NCBI GenBank assembly: GCA_025455285.1
Contig: JALOMU010000077.1
Location: 1-10,125, forward strand
Reading direction: 5' to 3'
DNA from: Flavihumibacter sp.
GTDB lineage: Bacteria; Bacteroidota; Bacteroidia; Chitinophagales; Chitinophagaceae
Length of the DNA stretch: 10,125 bases
Both the position numbers and the translations under genes were made by a program. The notes beneath the pieces were generated by a model. It was not told where the DNA came from and made no database searches. It saw only the letters and a program-made list of their open reading frames with translations. Shown one piece after another: positions 1 to 6,003 of the stretch (its first letter is position 1; every line of letters starts with the position of its first letter).

Positions 1-448
1 ACTGGATATTTTTGCCAGGGCTTTCTGTTCTGTGAACAGCTTTCATTTAAATGGCGATCAGACGGGTAAAGGGTATTCAAGTTTTACTTACCGGCCCTTC
101 ACACTGGAAGGAAATTTCGCTTATGCATCCGGGTTACAAGAAATGTTATTGCAAAGTCATGCAGGATATATCAATTTGTTTCCTGCAATCCCTGCCGACT
201 GGTCGAATTGTAGTTTTAAAAACTTCCGGACCCAGGGTGCTTTCCTGGTGGACGCCAGCTATTCTGAAGGCCACATTAAAAGAGCTATGATTCGTTCCGA
301 AAAAGGGGGCGAAACAAAGGTATGGCTGAGCCAAGGAAACTGGAAGATCAGGCAGCAAAAATACTGTGAAGCGGATCTGACTGAGGAAGGTTGGCTGAAC
401 CTTAAAGCAGAAGCGGGTGGACTGGTTGAAGTTTATAGGCATGAGTAA
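1..448 (+). CDS. GH95-like glycoside hydrolase (alpha-L-fucosidase type), C-terminal fragment
   Basis: This is the 3' end of a gene cut by the left edge of the window. The frame is open from base 2, and the GTG at 32 is internal rather than a start. About 148 residues are visible, against roughly 750-850 for a full GH95 enzyme. The fragment holds the end of the (alpha/alpha)6 barrel: a block reading FTLEGNF, then EMLLQSHAG and INLFPAIPADW. This order matches the family block usually seen as QIDGNFG...EMLLQSH...LLPALP..W, and it is followed by a beta-rich tail (GAFLVDASY). GH95 enzymes are typically exported and cleave terminal alpha-1,2-fucose, with some acting on alpha-L-galactosides. An oddity is that the position usually held by Asp in the IDGN-type block is Glu here. 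No signal peptide can be judged because the N-terminus is missing. The next gene starts 51 bases after the stop. The family call is fairly secure; the substrate is inferred. Confidence 0.82.
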   Translation, partial: LDIFARAFCSVNSFHLNGDQTGKGYSSFTYRPFTLEGNFAYASGLQEMLLQSHAGYINLFPAIPADWSNCSFKNFRTQGAFLVDASYSEGHIKRAMIRSEKGGETKVWLSQGNWKIRQQKYCEADLTEEGWLNLKAEAGGLVEVYRHE

Positions 449-499
449 TATCATTAAGGGAAGCAGGAATCAGGATGGTTTCCGTAACTTACTGATAGC

Positions 500-2056
500 A
501 TGCCACTATTTGATTTCCATATTCATCCTTCCCTCAAGGAATTATTATCGCCTCCGTCAGAAGCGATGACTCCCTGGACCAAGATTGAAGCAAAACTTTC
601 TATTGGAAAACTTTTTGGACAGGAGACGCAAATTGGAATTAATAGTTTATTCAACCATGCCCTTAATTCACAGGCAAATCTTAGTCAACTGCAGAAAGCG
701 GGCATCAACCTGGCGGGTATTGTTTTATACGCCATAGAAAAAAACATTGCGGAAGGAGTGTTATCCAGGAAAGTGGCCAGCAAAGGAAAGATCAAGTTAC
801 TGGATCCGTCTAAATTGAAATCGATTCTTCAATCCCCTTCGTATTATTCCTGGTTATGTAAGAATATGGATTCATTGCTGAATAATGCTGTGAGTCCGGA
901 TGGCAAGTCGCGTTTCCGGTTTATTAATTCCATGACTGAGTACGATCAATCGGCTACTAATGTTATTCACGGTATATGCCTGGTGGAGGGTATCCATTGT
1001 TTTATGGATGACCCGGAATCGCCGGATGCGGAGCAGGCTTTTTACCGAAACCTGGACGACTTTCAGGCGAGATATCAGACAAGAATTGTGGTTATCAACC
1101 TGGCGCATATGCAGTCGGTCCCATTTTTCAATCATGCTTTTGGGATCCAGTTTATAGAGGATGCATTGTTTTATCCGAAGGGGGCTGGTATAACCGAAGC
1201 GGGTATCCGGATTATTAAAGAATTGTATAGTAGAAATAGTTTGCCTGACCTAAAGCATTTAAGTTTTGTTTCCCGAAAGCAGCTTATTCAATTGCATAAA
1301 ACAGAATATCAGGCTTATCCATTGCTTTGCACGCATGCAGGTTTTGCCGGAGTGAGTATGCGAAACCGATCTGCACAGTTGTATGAAAAACCGGTACGGC
1401 GGCAGGGCGTATGGGAAATCAGGCATGTCAAGAGAAGAGGACATCTGGCACAGTCGGCCTTTAATCACAGTAGTATTAATTTGTATGATGAGGAGGTTGT
1501 AGATATTCTGCGATCGGGTGGATTGATTGGATTGTCCCTGGATCAGCGGATTCTTGGGTTTCCTGCTGATAACATCGGGTACCAGTGGAATATATTACCA
1601 ACAGATCTGGAATATATTTCTGAAGCGGAAGCGGCTGATTTTTTTCATCCGGTTACGGATCCTGCGGATGTACCCATCATAAAAGACCCAGATGTTGCAT
1701 TAACAGGTGATGAGGTGCTGGAACAGGAGCCGGTAACGATTGAAGTGCATTATTCTTACTTTTTGAATCAATTGATACATTTTCTGCGGATTGCAAAACA
1801 GGCAAGAATTCCGCTAAGCAAAGCGATTCAGCAAATTTGTATAGGATCCGATTTTGATGGGCTAATCAATCCGATTGATTGTTGCAATAACGCAACGGAA
1901 TTACCTACGTTCCGGACTGAAATCCATCGCCAGCTGAAACGTGGGAAAAAAATCTGGGAGCAGGCGGGTATTTCGAAATCCGAAATAGATGTGGATGCGC
2001 TGATTGAAGGATTGTTTTATGAGAATGCAGTAAGGTTTCTGTGGAAATGGATGTGA
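500..2056 (+). CDS. Divergent peptidase family M19 (renal dipeptidase)-like metal-dependent hydrolase
   Basis: This 518-residue protein belongs to the amidohydrolase-fold M19 family, whose best-known members hydrolyse dipeptides, often with a D-residue, using two zinc ions. The metal-site blocks appear in the expected order. DFHIHP (H7, H9) stands where M19 enzymes have HxD. LVEGIHCF contains E163, the likely bridging carboxylate. THAGFAG contains H279. FNHSSINLYDEE contains H323 and resembles the family's HPRN-type block. IGSDFDG contains D451, and YENAVRFL near the end matches the usual GENALR. The protein is much longer than the usual 320-400 residues. The extra length lies between H279 and H323 and in an acidic stretch at about residues 350-415. 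No signal peptide or membrane segment is visible, so it is probably cytoplasmic. ATG 500 is preferred because the first metal motif begins at residue 5. A lipoprotein gene follows 42 bases downstream. The family is likely; dipeptidase activity is only an inference. Confidence 0.83.
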   Translation: MPLFDFHIHPSLKELLSPPSEAMTPWTKIEAKLSIGKLFGQETQIGINSLFNHALNSQANLSQLQKAGINLAGIVLYAIEKNIAEGVLSRKVASKGKIKLLDPSKLKSILQSPSYYSWLCKNMDSLLNNAVSPDGKSRFRFINSMTEYDQSATNVIHGICLVEGIHCFMDDPESPDAEQAFYRNLDDFQARYQTRIVVINLAHMQSVPFFNHAFGIQFIEDALFYPKGAGITEAGIRIIKELYSRNSLPDLKHLSFVSRKQLIQLHKTEYQAYPLLCTHAGFAGVSMRNRSAQLYEKPVRRQGVWEIRHVKRRGHLAQSAFNHSSINLYDEEVVDILRSGGLIGLSLDQRILGFPADNIGYQWNILPTDLEYISEAEAADFFHPVTDPADVPIIKDPDVALTGDEVLEQEPVTIEVHYSYFLNQLIHFLRIAKQARIPLSKAIQQICIGSDFDGLINPIDCCNNATELPTFRTEIHRQLKRGKKIWEQAGISKSEIDVDALIEGLFYENAVRFLWKWM

Positions 2057-2098
2057 CTATTTCCTATTATTGTAATCTTTTTATAAACCTTAGTCAGT

Positions 2099-2791
2099 AT
2101 GAAAACGAAGAATCGGATCTTCTCCCTATGTTTCTTTTTATTTTGTCTGTTGAGTCTTTCCAGCTGTTTGAATTCCAAACGAATCGACAAATTTGTAACC
2201 AAACATTACGAAACAACGCCTCCGCCAAAAAAAGTAAAACCGGTTGAAAATATTATCATCAGTTCACCGCTTTCTATTGCAGGTCCCCAATCCGTAACAA
2301 CCGGTAAAACCTACAATTGGCTACCTTTGATTGTATACATTGAATTCCATTATGCGATGACCTGTACCCTTAATCCGGAACATGCAATAACGGTCTATTC
2401 AAATTCAATCCATAAATATGCTGCCAAAAGACTGAGCAAAAATTTGGGTAATAAACAGTTGAAGCTATCAATTGAAAAAATACCGCAACAGTTCCAGGTA
2501 TTGGATGAAGGGCATATGATATTCATTGGTTTAGCAGTTGCCTGGGATAAAATAACGATTGGTTCCATTGATAAAACGCTGGAGGTACGTTACCAGTTGC
2601 TGGAGAATGGTGTGGAAATCAGTTCAGGTACGCTAAGCGAATCCATGCCCGATTATATGGTGCGGGTAAAACCAACTGTTAAACAGCAGGATATCGCCGA
2701 GTATTTCAGTAATTATGAAAAAAACATTACCATTCTGAGTCAGCGAATGGCTGATCAGCTTGAACGTAAACTGCTGTTGGTTAATCAATAA
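2099..2791 (+). CDS. Putative lipoprotein of unknown function
   Basis: I do not recognise the family of this 230-residue protein. Its N-terminus is a lipoprotein signal: basic residues (KTKNR), a hydrophobic Phe/Leu-rich core, and the lipobox LSSC with the lipidated cysteine at residue 23. A short basic, proline-rich linker (PPPKK, about residues 41-46) follows, then a globular region with alternating beta-like and helical stretches and no obvious catalytic motif. The C-terminal 50 residues look helical and charged, ending in LERKLLLVNQ. It should be anchored in the outer or inner membrane facing the periplasm. ATG 2099 is chosen because it places the signal peptide correctly at the start; no clear Shine-Dalgarno is present, which is normal in Bacteroidota. 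It lies 42 bases after the M19-like gene and 14 bases before the broken PLP-enzyme gene, so the three were probably co-transcribed. A function cannot be assigned. Confidence 0.8.
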   Translation: MKTKNRIFSLCFFLFCLLSLSSCLNSKRIDKFVTKHYETTPPPKKVKPVENIIISSPLSIAGPQSVTTGKTYNWLPLIVYIEFHYAMTCTLNPEHAITVYSNSIHKYAAKRLSKNLGNKQLKLSIEKIPQQFQVLDEGHMIFIGLAVAWDKITIGSIDKTLEVRYQLLENGVEISSGTLSESMPDYMVRVKPTVKQQDIAEYFSNYEKNITILSQRMADQLERKLLLVNQ

Positions 2792-2805
2792 CATAAATTT
2801 ACACG

Positions 2806-3857
2806 GTGAACCACTTCCGTGATATACTTCCGAATGGTAGCAAACCCGACCGGGTTGTAAACCTCAATGGAAAACCGTTTTTGTTTTTCAGTGGTACAGC
2901 CTATCTTGGTATGAATGCGAATCCGGAGTTTTCCCGGTTGATTGAAGAGGGAATGCGGATCTATGGGTCTAATTACGGAAGTTCCAGATCTGGAAATTTT
3001 ACTATTCCGGTGTATGAGGAGGCTGAAACTGCCATGACAAAGCTGTTTAAAGCGGATGCGGCTCTGACGGTTTCTTCCGGCTTTATGGCAGCTCAACTGG
3101 TGATTCGGTATTTTGAGGATAAAGCGGCATTTATCTGGGTTGTCATCCCGCTTTATTTAGAAAGCAGGCGGATGCGAAAGCCGGCGACTATCATAATTGG
3201 ATAACCGAACTGCCAGAACTTTTGCAGCAAGTTCCTGATGAAAATGTTGTAATCCTAACCAATTCGATTGATCCGTTGGAGGTAAACAAGTATGATTTTT
3301 CCTGGATCAGTCAGCTACCAGTAAACAAAAAAATTACAGTTATCATCGATGATTCTCATGGATTAGGGATCCTGGGAGAATCGGGTGAAGGAGTCTCCGG
3401 ACTTTTACCTGAGATCGGTTTCGTAGATGTAATAATCGTTTCTTCCCTTGCGAAGGCAATGGGTATGGCTGGGGGGATTATTCTTGCGAAATCCAGCCAG
3501 CTGTCAGATTTACGCACATCTCCTTTTTTTACTGCCGCATCCCCTATGGCTCCTGCTTTGCTGTATGCTTACCTTCATGCTCAAGAACTTTATGAGATGG
3601 AAAGAGCTGCCCTATTCCGAAATATCCATCAACTTCAGCAAGGTTTATTTTCGTTTACTACTCTCCGTTATATCCCGGATTACCCGGTAATTTTTAGCAA
3701 TGATAATCAGCTTGCTGTCAACTTAAATGAGCATCAAATCCTGATCAGCAGTTTTGCGTATCCCGGTCCGGAAGATGATAAGATTACCCGGATCATAGTG
3801 AATAGTCGCCATACAGAAGAGGATATAAATTATTTGCTTGAAAAACTGTATATCTGA
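2806..3857 (+). pseudogene. Frameshifted PLP-dependent aminotransferase, 2-amino-3-oxoalkanoate synthase type (AONS/KBL-like)
   Basis: Two adjacent open frames together make one fold-type I PLP enzyme of about 350 residues. The first runs from GTG 2806 to a stop ending at 3204. It holds the N-terminal blocks FFSGTAYLGM, YGSNYGSSRSGN and VSSGFMAAQ, typical of 8-amino-7-oxononanoate synthase relatives. The second frame carries HPALF from 3144, the aspartate motif IDDSHGLGILG (DDSH at 3348-3359) and the Schiff-base lysine in SSLAKAMG (Lys codon 3453-3455), ending in a stop at 3857. Homology switches from codons starting at 3136 to codons starting at 3144. Only five bases (3139-3143) lie between the Trp of FIW and the His of HPAL, so bases are missing there. 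Relatives that I recall read roughly W-A-P-x-T-H-P, which would fit a seven-base loss; a one-base loss also fits. The His at the break probably stacks on PLP. It could be a real decayed gene or a sequencing or assembly error. The reaction catalysed is not predictable. Confidence 0.8.
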
Positions 3858-3865
3858 GCAATGAA

Positions 3866-3902
3866 CTTATCTGTCTGGTCAGTATAGTGAAAATTAGATA
3901 AG
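3866..3902 (+). repeat. Inverted repeat between the PLP-enzyme remnant and the flavoprotein gene
   Basis: Perfect 7-base arms CTTATCT (3866-3872) and AGATAAG (3896-3902) are separated by 23 bases, starting just after the stop at 3857. There is no downstream T-run, so it is a poor intrinsic terminator. It may be a structured 3' end or a dyad operator in the 98-base gap before the flavoprotein gene, or chance. The rest of the gap shows no convincing TTG/TAnnTTTG promoter. Confidence 0.25.
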
Positions 3903-3955
3903 ACCTGGAGAAATTTACATAGTGCCCCTGTTCTTAAAACCAGTAACTTATAGCT

Positions 3956-5941
3956 ATGAAACAATCTCCTCTGGTTTTTACGCTGTTTTGCGTATTGTTT
4001 TCTATTCAGGTAACTGCACAAACTATAAAACAAGTAGATATCTGCATTTATGGCGGAAGTTCTGCTGGTGTGATGGCGGCGTTTACGGCAAAAAAAATGG
4101 GAAAAACAGTATTGCTCATTGAACCCGGCAAGCGGTTAGGTGGCTTAACAAGCGGTGGTCTCGGCTTTACAGATATCGGTAATAAATTTGCCATAAGTGG
4201 ATTGGCGCTGGATTATTACAGACGACTTGGCAAACACTACGGAACATTTGAATCCTGGATTTTTGAGCCAGGCGTTGCGGAGTCGCTTTTTAAGGAATAT
4301 ATCTCTAAAGCCAATGTGGAAGTATGGTATGAAAAAGCATTGATCAGTGTCACTAAAAATAAAGGAGCGATTTCTGAAATCTCGCTTCGGCACCCCTTTG
4401 ATATGAAAGACCGTGGGGTACGGGTGAAAGCCAAAGTCTACCTCGATTGTAGTTATGAAGGTGATTTGCTGGCCAAAGCAGGAGTGTCTTATACAATTGG
4501 TCGCGAAGCCAATAGCCAATATGGCGAAACCTATAACGGTGTTCAGGTGGAGAAATACCACCAGTTCCCGGATGGGATTGATCCCTATAAAACACCGGGT
4601 GATCCTTCCAGTGGCTTGTTATGGGGCATTAATCCGGAGCCATTGCAGCCAATCGGTTCGGGTGATAAAAAAGTGCAGGCTTATAATTTCAGGATTTGCC
4701 TTACTAATAATCCCGCTAACAGACTACCTATCGAAAAGCCGGCTGATTATCAACCCGACCGATATGAATTATTACTTCGTTATCTCAATCATGGACAACC
4801 GAAAACGCTTCGGCAGATTCTGAAAATGGATCTTATGCCCAACAATAAAACGGATATTAATAACAACGGGCCTTTTTCAACGGATATGATTGGAGAAAAT
4901 TATGAGTATCCGGAAGCAGATTATGAAAAAAGAAGAGCAATTATTCAGAAGCATCTTGATTACACCAAGGGCCTGTTGTATTTCATCGGCAATGATCCAA
5001 GAGTGCCCGAATCCATCCGGAATGAAATGCTGATCTGGGGTTATCCGAAGGATGAATATGTTGAAACCGGTCATTGGTCGCCCCAGCTCTATATACGTGA
5101 AGCGCGTCGGATGGTAGGCGAATACGTGATGACGCAGGCGAACTGTGAAGGCAAAGAAGTGGTAACGGATGGCGTAGGAATGGCCGCCTATACGATGGAC
5201 TCCCACAACATACAGCGACTCATAATCAATGGCATGGTAAAGAATGAAGGAGATGTGCAGGTGGGAGGATTTGGGCCCTATCCAATCAGTTATCGTTCGC
5301 TGATTCCTAAAAAATCGGAATGTACCAATCTGCTGGTGCCAATCTGTTTAAGTGCCAGTCATATTGCCTATGGTTCTATCCGGATGGAACCAGTGTTTAT
5401 GGTACTCGGACAATCAAGCGCTGTGGCAGCCAGTCTCGCCATTGATCAAAAAAAGGCAGTGCAGGATATTGATGTGAAAAAATTGCAACTGGAATTAAAA
5501 AACAATCCGCTTGCAGATGGATCCACTCCTGAAATTATTCTGGATAATGCAGATGCTACTGCTGTTACGATAAACGGTAACTGGAAAAAAATGCGGCATG
5601 GCTATGGTCCTGATTACCTGCTGGCAGAGCAGCCGACTCCTACTGATCAGGTTGTTTTCCAACCCGCCATCAAAATCGCAGGTGAGTATTCAGTATATGT
5701 CTATGTAATGCCGAGATACCCCAACCTGGCTTCCCGTTACCAGGTGAAGGTTCAGGACGGACAAAAAGAACACCTGGTCATCCTTAACCGGGAGCAGTTG
5801 CAGGTTAGTGGTCAAACCTCCGGAGGGTGGAAATTGATCGGAACCTATCAATTGGGAAAGAATACCCGTATTTCTATCGGTTCGACCGGTGAACAAGGGG
5901 TAATCATTGCAGATGCGGTATTATTGAAACCTGAATTCTAA
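3956..5941 (+). CDS. Secreted FAD-dependent oxidoreductase (FAD_oxidored family) with C-terminal golvesin-like domain
   Basis: This 661-residue exported flavoprotein starts with a Sec signal peptide (hydrophobic residues 5-20, likely cleavage after VTA at residue 21). The FAD-binding Rossmann motif follows at once: DICIYGGSSAG (residues 28-38), with the acidic residue E56 in LLIEP for the ribose, then RLGGLTSGGLGFTD. The GGSSAG form, with Ser for the third Gly, is usual in this family. A second family block runs from about residue 439 to 500, with YPISYRSLIPK, NLLVP, SASHIAYGSIRMEP and LGQSSAVAASLA, closing the FAD domain. From about residue 526 (EIILDNADA) to the end is a beta-sandwich resembling the golvesin C-terminal or xanthan-lyase CBD-like domain, including GEYSVYVYV, GGWKLIGTY and a closing IADAVLL. 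The substrate of this family is generally unknown; a periplasmic or surface carbohydrate-linked role is inference. ATG 3956 places the signal peptide correctly. It follows the PLP-enzyme remnant after 98 bases. Confidence 0.9.
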   Translation: MKQSPLVFTLFCVLFSIQVTAQTIKQVDICIYGGSSAGVMAAFTAKKMGKTVLLIEPGKRLGGLTSGGLGFTDIGNKFAISGLALDYYRRLGKHYGTFESWIFEPGVAESLFKEYISKANVEVWYEKALISVTKNKGAISEISLRHPFDMKDRGVRVKAKVYLDCSYEGDLLAKAGVSYTIGREANSQYGETYNGVQVEKYHQFPDGIDPYKTPGDPSSGLLWGINPEPLQPIGSGDKKVQAYNFRICLTNNPANRLPIEKPADYQPDRYELLLRYLNHGQPKTLRQILKMDLMPNNKTDINNNGPFSTDMIGENYEYPEADYEKRRAIIQKHLDYTKGLLYFIGNDPRVPESIRNEMLIWGYPKDEYVETGHWSPQLYIREARRMVGEYVMTQANCEGKEVVTDGVGMAAYTMDSHNIQRLIINGMVKNEGDVQVGGFGPYPISYRSLIPKKSECTNLLVPICLSASHIAYGSIRMEPVFMVLGQSSAVAASLAIDQKKAVQDIDVKKLQLELKNNPLADGSTPEIILDNADATAVTINGNWKKMRHGYGPDYLLAEQPTPTDQVVFQPAIKIAGEYSVYVYVMPRYPNLASRYQVKVQDGQKEHLVILNREQLQVSGQTSGGWKLIGTYQLGKNTRISIGSTGEQGVIIADAVLLKPEF

Positions 5942-5952
5942 TATACTACGTA

Positions 5953-5976
5953 CCGCTTAAGTGGATGTTTAGTTTT
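5953..5976 (+). terminator. Possible weak intrinsic terminator after the flavoprotein gene
   Basis: CCGC (5953-5956) can pair with GTGG (5961-5964), using one G-T wobble, across a TTAA loop. A T-rich stretch follows (ATGTTTAGTTTT, 5965-5976). It sits just past the stop at 5941 and before the kinase start at 6004, which is the right place for a boundary between transcription units. The stem is only four pairs, so this is a weak candidate. Confidence 0.22.
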
Positions 5977-6003
5977 GTGCCGGTGGATTAGTATCTTGTA
6001 TGT

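Noticed and set aside
2777..2801. Promoter-like TTG and TAAATTTA before the PLP-enzyme remnant
   Set aside because: The spacer is only 14 bases and the gene lies 14 bases after the preceding stop, so read-through from the upstream genes is the simpler view.
3121..3222. Programmed ribosomal frameshift joining the two PLP-enzyme frames
   Set aside because: There is no slippery heptamer at the switch point (around 3136-3144) and no obvious downstream structure. Bases appear to be missing, which fits a deletion or sequencing error better.
4145..4561. Minus-strand open frame of 138 codons opposite the flavoprotein gene
   Set aside because: It lies wholly within a well-supported + strand gene, shows no recognisable domain and has Cys/Phe/His-rich antisense-type composition.
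1..5941. Polysaccharide utilisation locus
   Set aside because: Apart from the GH95 fragment and a flavoprotein with a possible carbohydrate-binding domain, there is no SusC/SusD pair, no other glycosidase and no HTCS or ECF regulator in the window.
5973..6003. Bacteroidota-type promoter (TTTG and TATCTTGT) just before the kinase start
   Set aside because: The -7-like element deviates from TAnnTTTG and the spacing to the TTTTG is too short, with the start codon only a few bases away.
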